Positions 10,119-20,858 of a stretch of DNA of 64,000 nucleotides are shown in pieces; the first letter of the stretch is position 1; each line of letters starts with the position of its first letter. Position numbers and translations under genes: made by a program. Origin of the DNA: Trichosporon coremiiforme (Eukaryota > Basidiomycota > Tremellomycetes > Trichosporonales > Trichosporonaceae). A model generated the notes under the pieces. The model was not told the DNA's origin and searched no databases. It saw nothing but the letters and a program-made list of their open reading frames with translations. Location of the stretch: NCBI GenBank assembly GCA_039545355.1, contig BCJJ01000011.1, forward strand, positions 1 through 64,000. The letters are read 5' to 3'.

Positions 10119-11283
10119 TTACTCGTTCAGAGCCGCGCGGGCCATGGCGAGCACGCCGTTGAACGTCTCGTTGCCACCGATAAATCCGCTCGCGTGCACA
10201 AAGACACCGCCGGGGATGCCAGACTCCTTGCTGAGCTCCTCGTCGCGGAGACCGCGCCAGGCGGCGGGGAGCGACTTGCGGTTGGTGAAGCTGTCGGGCG
10301 ACTCGGGGACGCACTGGATGCGCCACTTCGAGTTCTCGTTGTCGGGGTTCTCGGGGTAGAGGACGTAGAGGATCTTGGTCTCCTTGGCCATGGTCGGCTC
10401 GAGCGAGAAGAGGTGATCCTTCCAGGGGGCGGACTGATTGTCAGCGACATAACTCTCCCACGGACCTCATTCACCTGCTTGAACACAACAATCTTGCCCG
10501 AAGGGTCGACGTCGTGGCGCTTCTCGAGCGCCTCCTTGACGACGTCGCGAGCCGGGAGCCACGCGTTGGCAAAGTAGTCGAGCTGCTGGAGGAACTCCTC
10601 GCCGGTCGTCTTGGACGCGACGGCGAAGCGCGCGTCGTAGTCGTCGTCCGACGCCGGCTCGTTCCAGCGCGGGTTCAGGCGGCGCACACGCGACGACAGG
10701 TCGGTGCGCTGCGCGTAAGCGAGCTCGCCCTGGGCAATGTTGATACCGTTGTCGATACCGTCAATCGACTCGATCAGCTCGCCGTACAGCTGCAGCCACA
10801 GCGTCTCGACCTTGGGGTCGTTCTCGGCGACGCCGAGCTGCTTGGCAATGATGTGCTTGCCAAAGTGCTTATAGACAAGACCAGCCGACGAGAGCTTGGT
10901 GCGGTCGTAGCCGCCAAAGCCGAAGACCTCGGTGAAGCCGCGCTGGTGGTGGTCGTAGCGCTGCTTCGCGGGGTCGTACACACCGCCGACGTCGACGACA
11001 ATGTCCAGAGGGTCGACTGCGGTCAGCGCATTCTCACGCCGCACTTACGCTTAGCGGGGTCGCGGCTACGGACGAGGTCGGCGTCCTTGAACTCGTCGGT
11101 GAGACGGAGCAGGAAGACGGCGAGGGCCTCTGGAAGTCAGCGTCGTTCGCGGGGAGGTGACTGACCGTCGCAGTGGAAGGTGCCGGAGTGGGTGCCGATG
11201 ACCTTTGTGGACTTCATTTTCTTCGCGACGGGGCTGGACATGTGTACGAAGCGAGGTCGCAGCGATGTCAACGTCCTGAACAT
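10119..11283 (-). CDS. MYG1: MYG1-family DHH-like exonuclease/hydrolase
   Basis: MYG1 proteins are metal-dependent phosphoesterases of the DHH type reported to act on RNA in nucleus and mitochondria. Four exons (11283-11166, 11129-11049, 11016-10475, 10433-10119) with introns of 36, 32 and 41 nt give 351 aa. Conserved features include IGTHSGTFHCDEALA near the N-terminus, VVDVGGVYDPAKQRYDHHQR with the metal ligands, and a GGVFVHASGFIGG tail. The upstream ATG (11283) gives an Arg-containing presequence. A second ATG (11241, residue 15) would start at a lysine-rich, nuclear-signal-like stretch (PVAKKMKST). Either start, or both, may be used. Confidence 0.92.
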
Positions 11284-11408
11284 ACGGGGAACACCGAAAA
11301 CAAAAACATTATCGAGAGTGCTATTGGGTGGCGGCATCTTTATGCGACCCGCCGCTAACATGACGTAGAAAGTCGAGAGACGCACCACTGTAATGTTCTG
11401 TATCCACC

Positions 11409-12245
11409 ATGTCCCGCGCATTCGTCAGGTCCCTCCGCATCCTCGCCCGCCCGACCGTCCAGCGGGCGTCTGCGAGGGCGATGCCTCGCGCTTACCGCGC
11501 TCCCATCGCTTTCCGAGGTGAGGCGTAATGTAGACTCGGCTGACGTTAGGCTACGCCTCTGGCCCGGACCCCATCTCGTCCTCCGACTCCAAGCTGCAGC
11601 ACGCCCAAAGCCTCCTCGAGGACGGCACCCACGCCCTCGAGCAGGGCGACGTCCAGAAGGCCAAGGACCTCTACCAGCAGAGCGCTTCTGCGCTCCCGAC
11701 GAGCGGCGCCTTCTTCAACCTCGGCGTGTGCGAGTACCAGCTGCGTGAGTCGGTGGCGCCTCAAAACTAATCCGGTGGCGCCTCGCTGATAACAGAAAAC
11801 CTCCCCGCCGCGATCGAGGCGTGGAAGCAGAGCATCAAGCTCGAGCCAAGCGCAGACACCTACACTAACCTGGGCTCGGCGTACATGATGAGCCAGCCGC
11901 CGAACGCCCCGGAGGCCATCAAGGCGCTGACGGCTGCGCTCGAGATCGCCCCCGAGGACCCCGAGATCCAGTACAACCTCGCCGCGATCCTGGAGGCCAG
12001 TGAGTGACAACCCGGGCCCCGGCTGAAGAGAAGTTGACCCGCATTCGTTTTACGGGATCTAGCCCTGGGAACACGATATTTCAGCAACATTTAGCTGACC
12101 CGCAGCGAACTCTCTGGAGCAGGCGCTGGCGCTGTACAAGAAGGCGCACTCGAGCGGCATCGAGCGCGCCGCGACCAACGTGCGCAACGTCGGGGCCAAG
12201 ATCCTCGCGCAGCGCATGAAGGAGGAGGAGCAGAAGAACAAGTAG
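11409..12245 (+). CDS. Small mitochondrial TPR protein
   Basis: Four exons (11409-11517, 11550-11744, 11796-11999, 12106-12245) encode 215 aa. The basic N-terminus (SRAFVRSLRILARPTVQRAS) predicts mitochondrial import. Residues from about 50 to 180 form roughly three TPR-like helical hairpins (LEQGDVQKAKDLYQQSASALP, AIEAWKQSIKLEPS, AIKALTAALEIAPEDPEIQYNL). Partner and function cannot be told from the sequence. The second intron (51 nt) contains a 12-bp direct repeat (11751-11762 and 11773-11784), and the third is long for this genome (106 nt). Only 81 bp separate it from MTG2. Confidence 0.82.
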
Positions 12246-12326
12246 AAACATCTGTTGTATCACGTGATTTTGATGTCATTTCTGCCCTAATTTCCGAACG
12301 CCTGTGGATCATCTCCACATTACACC

Positions 12327-13927
12327 ATGCTCCGACTCCGACCGCTGTGCAGGGCCTGCAGGCCGGGTGCCCGGCTGAAGCACACGGTCGCGCAGCCCGA
12401 CCCGGTCCACATTGAGGAGACGGAGGACGACTTTGCCAATGTCACCGGCGAGCTGCACCGGCGGCGGAAAAAGATGGAGGTGAAGCGCGGGCGCCAGGGC
12501 GGCGATTTCGTCGACTTTCTCAAGGTCACTGTGCGGGGAGGTGAGTAGCTGCTCAGGCTAAGCTAACAGTAGGCAAGGGAGGAGCTGGAACGGCAGCATT
12601 TCTGCCGACGAAGCGCGGACTCGGACCACCAAGCGGCGGCAACGGCGGCCCCGGCGGCGCAGTCTACCTTACGACCAACCCGCACCTGTCGTCTCTGTCA
12701 TCGGTCTCGAAGCGCCTGATCGGCGGACAGGGCGGAAATGGAGCGGGAAACTTGAAGCACGGACGGCGAGGTGACGACGTGGTCGTGACTGTGCCGGTGG
12801 GCACGGTGATCCGCGAGGTGCTGCGTGAGGGTGAGGCTGAGAAGGTCGGCCGCGAGTATGACGACCTGGAGCTCCCGCGCGAGGAGCGACACAAGCGGAC
12901 ACGCGAGCGATGGCTCGTGAAGCACCCGAACCTCGATGCGAGCGACCGCGACATTCGCGAGGCGGAGACGCTGCTGCGACGAGCGGGACGGTGGTCGCGA
13001 ACAACGCCCGGCTTCGACGTCGAGCCGCCGCTCGAGCTCGACATCGCCGAGCCCATCACGGAGCCGATCTTGCTCGCCCGAGGCGGTGTCGGTGGTTTTG
13101 GCAACCCCCACTTCGTGACCCTCGGCACACGGCATCCGCGTCTCGCGTCTCGAGGAGTGCTCCCACCGACACGGACGTTCGAGTTTGAGCTCAAGCTGCT
13201 AGCAGACGTCGGTCTCGTCGGCCTTCCTAACGCTGGCAAGAGCACGCTCCTCCGCCAGTTGACCGGTCGCCGCGCCGAGGTGGCAAACTACGCCTTCACG
13301 ACGCTGCACCCGCAGATCGGCGTCGTGCGCGTGCTGGAGGACGACACGTGGGCTGCGGCGATGCAGAACCCCGTCGAGGACACGGAGGAGGAGCGTGCCG
13401 CCGACGAGGCCGCGCGTCTTAGGGGCGACTACCAGCCCCTCCCACGTGCAGCGAAGCGCGACGTCCCCGAGAAGACGCGCTTCACAATCTCGGACAACCC
13501 CGGTCTGCTCGCCCGCGCCTCGGAGAATGTCGGTCTCGGCCACTCGTTCCTCCGCTCAATTGAGCGCTCGCTGGCGCTCGCGTACGTGCTTGACGCTCGC
13601 CGCCCCGACCCCGTCACCGACATGCAGACACTGCACACCGAGCTTGAAGCGTACAAGCAGGGTCTGTCGGAGCGCATCCGCATCGTCGCGCTGAACAAGA
13701 CGGACGAACTGCCCGAGGACGAGGTCAGGGAGAAGGTCGAGGCGCTCCAGAAGGCGGCGGACGCAGAGGTCCTCGTCATCAGTGCCAAGTACGGCACCGG
13801 CCTCGACCGGCTCGTGCACCTCCTCGCGGACGCTGTCGACGCCGCACGGCCGAAGAAGGCCCCGCCGCCGCCACCCGCCCCGGAGCCCGAGCCCGAGCCG
13901 GTAGAGAAGGTAGAGGATCTCATTTAA
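12327..13927 (+). CDS. MTG2: Mitochondrial Obg-family GTPase
   Basis: The product is the Obg/CgtA GTPase needed for mitochondrial large-subunit ribosome assembly. Two exons (12327-12540, 12573-13927) flank a 32-nt intron; the protein has 522 aa. The glycine-rich Obg fold is visible (RGGKGGAGTAAF restored across the junction, GGQGGNG, ARGGVGGFGNP). The G domain has G1 GLPNAGKST (about residue 288), G3 DNPGL, G4 NKTD and G5 SAKYG. An insertion of about 50 charged residues interrupts the Obg fold, and another lies between G2 and G3. The tail is a Pro/Glu repeat of unknown role. Confidence 0.94.
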
Positions 13928-13992
13928 TGCATACACAACCATTCATTCTGTCTTCTGATCCTGATTCCTTCTAATCCATGATTCCATCTTGA

Positions 13993-14613
13993 TTAATCCT
14001 CACCCACGACAATCGTCTGGACGTTTCCGTCATCCTCGGTGAACTTGTTGACGTTGTTCACAATGGTGGGCGAGCCGGAGACTAGAATAATCTCGCCCTC
14101 TCCGAGCGCGTCAATGAGGGACAGGAACGAGTTGAGGTAGCGCTGGGGGGAGGGGGACGCGGGCGAGTCGGGGTAGCCGTCAAAGTCGAGCTCGCCCGAG
14201 ATGCTCATGGGCTGGGCCTTCTTCCACTGGTCGCGGAACTTGTCGAACCACTCGTTGGCGGCGGGGTCGGTCTGGCCCTCGCGGCGCTTCTCGATACGCT
14301 CCTGGATCGCGTCCTGGACCTTGCGGAGGCGGTCGTCCGCGCCCTTGTTGAGCTGCACGAGCTCGTCGAGCACCTTGCTCGCGGCCTGGGCGCGCTCCTT
14401 GCCGCCCGAGCCCTCGGGGGAGAGCTTCTGGAAGCTCTGGAGGACCCAGTGCGTTGCGGGGTTGTCGACGTAGGTGGCGCCCGAGTCGCGGATTGTGCTG
14501 AGGGAGGCGGGGCCCATGCGGGTGAGAGCGAGGTGGTCGGCGAGGAGGTAGGGGCGCTTGGCGCCCTTGAGCGCGCGCTGGAGGAGCTGGCTGATGTGCT
14601 TGTCGGTGGGCAT
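13993..14613 (-). CDS. Conserved-looking protein of unknown function (206 aa)
   Basis: A single-exon frame encodes a soluble, charged, mostly helical 206-aa protein starting MPTDKHISQLLQRALKGAKR. It has an amphipathic middle (AASKVLDELVQLNKGADD, VQDAIQERIEKRREGQ) and a more beta-like end (GEIILVSGSPTIVNNVNKF). No domain was recognised. The ATG at 14613 was chosen because its upstream extension, open to 14739, is low-complexity Ser/Leu and looks like 5' leader. It is the last gene of the housekeeping block, before the internal telomeric tract. Confidence 0.72.
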   Translation of the reverse strand: MPTDKHISQLLQRALKGAKRPYLLADHLALTRMGPASLSTIRDSGATYVDNPATHWVLQSFQKLSPEGSGGKERAQAASKVLDELVQLNKGADDRLRKVQDAIQERIEKRREGQTDPAANEWFDKFRDQWKKAQPMSISGELDFDGYPDSPASPSPQRYLNSFLSLIDALGEGEIILVSGSPTIVNNVNKFTEDDGNVQTIVVGED

Positions 14614-15273
14614 GGCGAGAGTGATGAGGAGGAGCGTGCGCGTGAAGAGGGCGGACGAGGATGATATAGCCGGGACGGATCTGTCAGTCGCGATGGATCG
14701 GGGTATGGCTGCTTCACACGGGGGATGATGTAACACCATGTGACCCCCCTCCCGGCCTCGGATATCACCGTTATCCGCCCCTCCCCCACATCACCCCCCC
14801 ACCCAGCTCATGCAGTGGCGGCGATGGCTGGTATGCTCGTCTACACGTGTTGCGCGACTGCAGCAGACATTCCGGACGCGGAGAGCACATCGGCAACTCT
14901 CAGCGAGTTCGGCAACATTGGCGCATGGTTGATCGACGCCGACGACCAGAGGGCGGATTACGTAACATTCTAGCTAACCCCCTAACCCCCTCCCCCCCCT
15001 GTGCAGGACATCGGCGATGACCCACAGACAAGGGACTGCCAAGCATCGTGATCGCACTGGCCCCATCTCTTTCATGCGCAAGCTGGAGAACATAGCTTCA
15101 CGAGTGTGACCGCATGGGGTGCTCTGTCCACTATCCCGGCGCGCTCTGGGCTTGAGACTTGGGACACCGTGCAGCTCCGTGTTCCAACCGTGGCCGTGAC
15201 AGTTACCTTACCCGGCGAGCGAGCGCACAAGCCCATCACCTCGCCGGATGCCAAGGAGATCCCATCTTGACGC
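14614..15273. other. Spacer with internal telomeric tract
   Basis: No convincing gene is present in these 660 bases. A short open frame (14740-14973) ends right at the telomere-like tract and has no recognisable product. The stretch marks the boundary between the dense housekeeping block and the accessory region. Confidence 0.55.
14974..14999. repeat. Interstitial telomeric sequence
   Basis: Two consecutive CCCCCTAA-type units (14974-14990) followed by a C-run lie inside the chromosome, with the same unit and orientation as the terminal tract at 1-31. No such tandem pair was noticed elsewhere in the window; isolated single units occur by chance. Confidence 0.75.
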
Positions 15274-17164
15274 ATGCAAACACCTCTGACATCTAACCAC
15301 ATTCTTTCCTATGCCTGGAGATCTCACTCTACAGAAGGCAGCCGAGATCCAAGAGACCCGTGGTTCTCTCGTGTGCCACCGAGTGCCATGTATGTCTCCG
15401 CAGCTACAGATCTGACTCCAGTTCCGGCGTTTCATTACACTGCTGACCTCATCGTGGACTTTGTTCGGCTTAGAGTCCCCACATTCCGAACCGAGGATGC
15501 CGAGTCCGCCCTTCTCTACTTCTGCGATCCAACATCCCGTAAGGCGTTCGGACTCAAGAACCGGTTCTATCAAGACGCACTTCCGTACGAGGACGAAGAT
15601 GTACTCCGTCTGTACGGAGGAGCTTGTGAGCTTTCCGACGACTTTCAGTGGACCTTCGACCTCGACGCCTCGTCTGTTCAAGAAGCTATAGGGTGGTATG
15701 TGGCGAGGGTTCAGGAGAATCTTGCCGCGTCGCTTGTGGAGCAGTCCCGGTGGGATCCGGTGCAGTTTCCGGGTAGAGACTGGCAAGCCGTGGGCACCTG
15801 GCGGAAGACCGAGACAGGTAGGTGGCGGTGAGCACGCAAGCTGACGCACAGTCAAAAGAGGTGGAACGTTCGGAGCGGTCCACCCTCTTCAGCGCAGCAT
15901 GCTGTTGGAGAGCTGCGGCAAGCCGAGCAAGGGCTCGATGGAGAGGGGACTCGCTCACCTCAGGCGTTGGGCTCCCTACATTCTTAGAATCCAATGGGTC
16001 TCAGACCCCGTGTTCCAGTTTCCGCCCATCAGCCACGTCGTTGGCACCATGGTATGCCATCAAGAGTTCAGCGAGAAAGTGGCTTTGGAACTCTATGGCA
16101 TCTTCCTCAACTGCAACGTACGGCTGTATCTGGAGGCCGACACCCGAGAGGGAAAACGCGACCCCTCCGTTGACAAACCTGTCGCTGGCATCAGCGGCTT
16201 GACTGTGTTGTTCCTGGCCTGCACGATTGTCTCGGACGAAGTGGCGTGCGCCAAACTGCTGCAAATGCCCACCGCTGGCCTTCGTATCCTAAAAGACCTC
16301 CACGACCAAAAACTTGGCGACTTTTGCTCGAAGGTGGTCCGGCCGCAGGTCAAGGCCATGCTTCAGGCTCTCTTTGAGGGTGAGCGCAACCTGACGACGA
16401 CTGCCTGGGGTCAAAGATTGTCCCTCCTCGTATCCCTGCACCTCTGCCGACCTAACGGGAAGTTGGCGACCTGGGAGGAAATGGATTATCCCGAGCCACT
16501 GCTTTTGGATGTCTTGCGACTCGGCCCTTCGAGAATCAGAAGCATTCCAATTGAGTATGAGGCGGCGGCCATCGGCTTTTTCGCGGGGAACGCTGTGGGG
16601 ACTCTCATCCAGCTGTTGTCGAAACGCATCATCGAGAGGGAGGCCAAGGGACGAAAGCACAGGAGCCTTGTGACCCTGACCACCGAATGGACCACCAACC
16701 TTGTCAGTGTCGGCCAGAGTGTTGCCCCGATGCTTGTCGGCAGCGGCGGTGGTTACGCAACCCCGTTCTCCTTGCAACAAACGCAAGGTCTACTTCACGA
16801 CTGGATCGACGAACGAACAGCTCGACAGACCAGTTCCCTCCGAAGCGCGTGCGACCATATCCTTGAGCTTTTCGATGAGCGTCTGTACAAGTTCGGCCGC
16901 AGATTTGGCGACGATGTGGACCTGGGTCCTTTCCGCACGCAAGGCTCGCAGGCTCTCAAGATTGCGCTGGACGCCGACCCGCAAGCGCACTACGACAAGG
17001 CGGTTCGCAGCCGCGCGTCCCCGACCAGATACAGGTTTCTCGCCGATTGTCCCTCGAAACATTGGAACGGGCATCATGAGCGGCTCTGGTCCAACCTCTT
17101 CGAGAAGAAGCTGGCTTTGGTCGACAGAGACGACGACGCCCATGGAGCCTACGGTCTTCTGTGA
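15274..17164 (+). CDS. Orphan protein of unknown function (618 aa)
   Basis: Two long frames (15274-15817, 15852-17164) join in phase over a 34-nt intron (15818-15851) with a GTAGGT donor and a CTGAC branch, giving 618 aa. The splice fit and the length of the open frames argue that this is a real gene. The protein looks soluble and mixed alpha/beta, with several Trp- and Leu-rich helical stretches (RLSLLVSLHLC, AIGFFAGNAVGTLIQLLS). No domain, signal peptide or catalytic motif was recognised. A second possible start is ATG 15388 (580 aa). It sits just inside the internal telomeric tract, a typical site for lineage-specific genes. Confidence 0.68.
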
Positions 17165-17930
17165 GTAACCGCAAGCTCTCACGCTGACGGCAGTATACGG
17201 CGGTCTTCCAGTCGTCGCTCTAACACTAGTTCTCGCCCAGTAGTCGGCGTGGCTTCCAACTAACTCGCTTCGCACGTCACAGCGATTCGGCGGACCTAGC
17301 TTTCGCCACATCGAGATGCTGCGCTCCGCGGCCATTGCCCGATGAATGCAAGGCGAATCTGGTTGTGGGTTCTAGTCCCTATTGAAATGCACTGTGGACC
17401 ATCGGCCATCAATCGGTTAGTGCCGACCTGAATGCCGAGCGACATTTCGAAGACTTCGAATCGGTCGTCGCGGAGCTCGGCTGATGGAGCAAAGCTTTGC
17501 AGAACCAGAGTAAACTGCTAACACCGATCCCCACATACGTGAAGCGGTGCTGAATCGTGAGCCTGGCCCTTCGTGACGCAGGTCAGATAAGGGTATTAGA
17601 AGCCGTTGGTGGGGCAATGTTACGGCGTCAGCGTGACGCGTGAGAGCATACTCGTCTGCTTGTATTCACCTATTCTCATTACCGCGTACTCACAGATGGG
17701 AACTCGCTCGGAGCCTTGCACCGCACGAGTCCTTAATGAGCTCATTCCCACGGCGCTGCATTCTTCTTTGCCCACTGGCGATCGCCGGTTTTCCGTGTAT
17801 ATCCATCGCACTGAATGTGACTTTGCGCCCGCGGGTGCGTAACTCTATCCACGTCATGCAGCGCCGCGACACCGCGGCTCGGCGACGTCGACGGCATTTG
17901 CGTCGGTGTTGGGGCAGGTGCCGGCGATGG
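17165..17930. other. Intergenic region, no gene seen
   Basis: About 770 bases without a convincing open frame or structured RNA. A B-box-like word near 17369 was considered and rejected as a tRNA. Confidence 0.5.
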
Positions 17931-17937
17931 TATATAA
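17931..17937 (+). promoter_or_regulatory. TATA box of lectin gene
   Basis: TATATAA lies 42 bases upstream of the lectin ATG. Comparable elements precede several other accessory genes in the window. Confidence 0.6.
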
Positions 17938-17978
17938 CTGAGCAGTCTCCAGGTCAAACGTCTAGTCAAGCCACCAAC

Positions 17979-18440
17979 ATGTTCTCTCTTCTTATCGCAC
18001 TCACCGCTGCCGCCACCGCGTTCGGCCAGGCACTGCCGCAGAACGGCCCGATCAAGCGCCAGGGCGCCAACGTCTGCCTCGACAACACCTGGGGCGACCT
18101 CGCCGACGGCAACCAGATCCAGGTCTACGAGTGCTTCGACACGGCGCCAAACCAGCAGTGGACGTGGGAACCGAGCCAGAAGGTCAACAACGAGCAGTTC
18201 TTCCACCTCAAGTTTGGCGACAAGTGTGTCGGCTTCCAGATTCCTTCCACCGGCAACGCTGCCGGCGCGCACGTCGCGATCGCCCCCTGCGACAGCGACA
18301 AGTGGCAGCTCGACTGGCGCTGGGCGGGGGACAACATCTGCTCGGTGGGCAACCGCTGCATGGAGGTCGGCAAGGGCAACAACGACAAGGTCACGATCGG
18401 GTCGTGTCCGACTCCTTTCGTGCAGCCAGAGCAGGCGTAA
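17979..18440 (+). CDS. Secreted ricin B-type (beta-trefoil) lectin-like protein
   Basis: The 153-aa product has a signal peptide (MFSLLIALTAAATAFGQA) followed by a possible Kex2 site (IKR before QGAN). The rest resembles a beta-trefoil carbohydrate-binding domain: VCLDN at the start, QQWTW and WQLDW as QxW-like motifs, paired cysteines (C-LDNTWG to ECF; DKCVGF to APC), and a third repeat beginning RCMEVGKGNN. The third repeat lacks its closing QxW, so the domain is short or the 3' end is truncated. A secreted sugar-binding role is likely; the ligand is unknown. A TATATAA element lies 42 bases upstream. Confidence 0.78.
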   Translation: MFSLLIALTAAATAFGQALPQNGPIKRQGANVCLDNTWGDLADGNQIQVYECFDTAPNQQWTWEPSQKVNNEQFFHLKFGDKCVGFQIPSTGNAAGAHVAIAPCDSDKWQLDWRWAGDNICSVGNRCMEVGKGNNDKVTIGSCPTPFVQPEQA

Positions 18441-18526
18441 TAGTGAATGCATCCGTAGCCTCGGTCATACGTCAGGGTCCTCCCTCACATCGCTGGCAGC
18501 ACTGACCATGACTTCTCAACAACAAC

Positions 18527-19179
18527 ATGCTCGCTACACCTCGCATCAAGCTCACGCCCGTCGCGCCCATCCTGGGCAACCCGGACCAGGTGCGCTCCGA
18601 GGAGACGACCATCATCCTGCGCAAGAATGCGTGGGATTGGGGGGTAAGTGTCTGTGCGTCGCTCGGCTGATGCAGTCCGACTATGCCGTGCAGGACACGG
18701 ACGGGTACACCATCGTCGTTGCGTCCGCGACACCCGGCTCGGCCCGCGACAAGATGGAGGTCATGAACGAGGTCGGCACGCACCTGTACGACATCAAGAA
18801 CCGCCTCAGCGTGCACCGCACGATGCAGGGCAAGCGCGACCAGCACGAGTTCTTCGAGGTGCAGAACGAGAAGACGCAGAAGGGCACGACGGACCACGAG
18901 TCGGTCATGACCGGCTGGTGGAAGGACGCGAAGAGCACGCGCCGCTTCGCGATCAAGGGCAACTGGTACAAGGGCGAGGCGGTCGTCTGGCTCTCCGAGT
19001 CGAACCACCCGATCGGCACCATCCTCACGGCCGACTCTCAGGAGGGCTACCAGCGCGTCGGCGGTGAGACGAAGGGCGAGGAGGACTACCAGGTGCGCGT
19101 TGCTCCTGGCGTTGACCTGCAAGTGTTCGCCGGCATCTGCATCGCGGCGGAGACGATTCTCGCCAAGGCAGCTAAATAG
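18527..19179 (+). CDS. LURP-one-related (Tubby C-terminal-like) family protein
   Basis: Two exons (18527-18643, 18676-19179) join over a 32-nt intron as NAWDWGSDYAVQDTDG, giving 206 aa. The pattern of a short beta-strand core (DYAVQDTDGYTIVVAS, LYDIKNRLSVHRTMQGKR, RRFAIKGNWYKGEAVVWL, DYQVRVAPGVDLQVFAGICIAAE) is that of the LOR/DUF567 fold, related to Tubby C-terminal and scramblase domains and thought to bind membrane lipids. No signal peptide is present. The start is the first ATG giving the conserved N-terminus. It follows the lectin stop by 86 bp on the same strand. Confidence 0.8.
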
Positions 19180-19603
19180 AAGGACATAGAAGCTACGTCA
19201 TGCTGTTTCCGGCGGATGTTCATTATCAAGCAACTGCGCTTCTAACCGCCAGGGTCAGGTGACTATGCTTGTCCTGCAGATCTGATAAGGCCGGGGCTTC
19301 GGCGTCGAAGCTTATCACGGCCCTGAGCCCTGAGCAGCTGAGGCGGAAAGAGGTGGCAGCACGCACGAGGACGACACTGACAATTCATGCACATTGGCTC
19401 TTGGCCTCCCTCCCTGACGGCATGTCGCGGCTGCTTCGTATCGGCCGACGCCCATCGCGATCCAGTAAGCTTGGCGGCCGAATTGGTGACAACATGTCAC
19501 CTGGGGCAATGTCGTGCTGCCAAGGCAATTCTCCTGCGCTTGTTCCAGTGGGCCGCTGCACCATATAAGATGTTCGCTGTGGGAAGGGTTATGCCCAAGC
19601 ACC
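19180..19603. other. Intergenic region with TATA-like element
   Basis: No gene was recognised. CATATAAG at 19561-19568 is a likely TATA box for the oxidase gene, about 36 bases before its ATG. Confidence 0.5.
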
Positions 19604-20790
19604 ATGCGTCTCACCTACCTCGCCCTCCTCGGCACCGCCTTCGCGGCGCGGCCCTTCCTCTCCGAGCCCGACACCGGCATCGAGGACGTCCTCGGCGACA
19701 CGCCGAACGGCACGCTCGCCAACTTGACCCAGCTTGTCGGCCTGCCCGACTTCCAGTGGGCTGCGCGCCGCTACCTCCCGCCTGCCAACTACACCTATTA
19801 CATCAACGGCGTCGCCGGCGAGTGGAGTGCCCGCAACAACCTCGAGGTCTACTACCGCTACACCTGGCGCCCCCGCCAGCTCGTCGACATCACGCGCATC
19901 CCCGATACGCTGCAGACGACGTTCCTCGGCCACAACTTTTCGGTCCCCTTCTACATTTCGCCGTGCGCCAAGGCGTTCGACGGCAACAAGGACGGCGAGC
20001 TCGGCCTCGTCAAGGGCGCCGCCAAGAACGATGTCCTGTACATCTCGTCGTCATACTCGTCCCTCTCTGTCGAGGAGATCTTTGGCGCGGCAGAAGAAAA
20101 CCAGACCATGTTCCGCCAGATCTACCTGAACGGCAACATCACGTATGACGAGGCACTTATCCGCCGCGTCGAGAAGGCTGGCGCCAAGGCGCTCATCTGG
20201 ACCGTCGACTCGAACGCGGGCAGCAACCGCCAGCGCGCGGACCGGTACGGCGTCGGCTCCCAGTCGCTCTTCTCAGACAAGGCGCAGCTCTTCACCTGGG
20301 ACTACTACGAGAAGCTGCGTTCCCTGACCCAGCTGCCCATCGCGCTCAAGGGTATCCAGTCGGTGCAGACGATCCGCGAGGCGGCCGAGCACAATGTGCC
20401 CGCCGTCATTGTGTCGAACCACGGCGGGCGTTCGCTCGACGGCGCCCCCTCGCCCCTCGAGGTGCTGCTGGAGATTCACGAGGAGTGCCCCGAGCTCGTG
20501 AAGCAGATCGACATCTGGGCCGACGGCGGCGTGCGCTACGGCGGCGACATTCTCAAGCTCCTCGCGCTCGGCGCCAAGGGTGTCGGTATCGGCCGCCCCT
20601 TCATGTTTGGTAACATGTACGGCACCGACGGTGTCGACCGCGTCATCCAGATCCTCAAGAAAGAGCTCATCACCGACGCGGGCAACGTCGGCATCCCGAC
20701 GCTGCAGGACATCTCCCCCGACTACGTAAGTAAGCTTTACGCTCCCGCTGACACCAGCTCCGCCTCCAGCCCAACTTCTGGTACAGCTAG
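19604..20790 (+). CDS. Secreted FMN-dependent 2-hydroxyacid dehydrogenase/oxidase
   Basis: The protein belongs to the FMN-dependent alpha-hydroxyacid oxidase family (lactate or glycolate oxidases, cytochrome b2). It has an apparent signal peptide (MRLTYLALLGTAFAA) and several N-glycosylation sequons, so it probably acts outside the cell. Conserved features are ISPCAKAFDG, YISSSYSSLSVEEI, ALIWTVDSN, the His-Arg substrate motif SNHGGRSLDG, and the FMN-phosphate region DGGVRYGGDILKLLALGAKGVGIGRPF. There is no cytochrome b5 domain, so electrons would go to oxygen or an unknown acceptor. A 32-nt intron (20726-20757) puts the stop at 20790 (about 384 aa). A second acceptor at 20769 would delete four residues. 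Confidence 0.85.
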
Positions 20791-20858
20791 TTCAATTATG
20801 CATAAACTTTGGGAGCTGTCCCGCTTCAATATTATACTGTTCACAACTGATTCGGTGT

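Noticed and set aside
17355..17385. B-box-like word (GGTTCTAGTCC) suggesting a tRNA gene
   Set aside because: The flanking bases do not form a T-stem, and no A-box, anticodon arm or acceptor stem could be fitted within 75 bases upstream.
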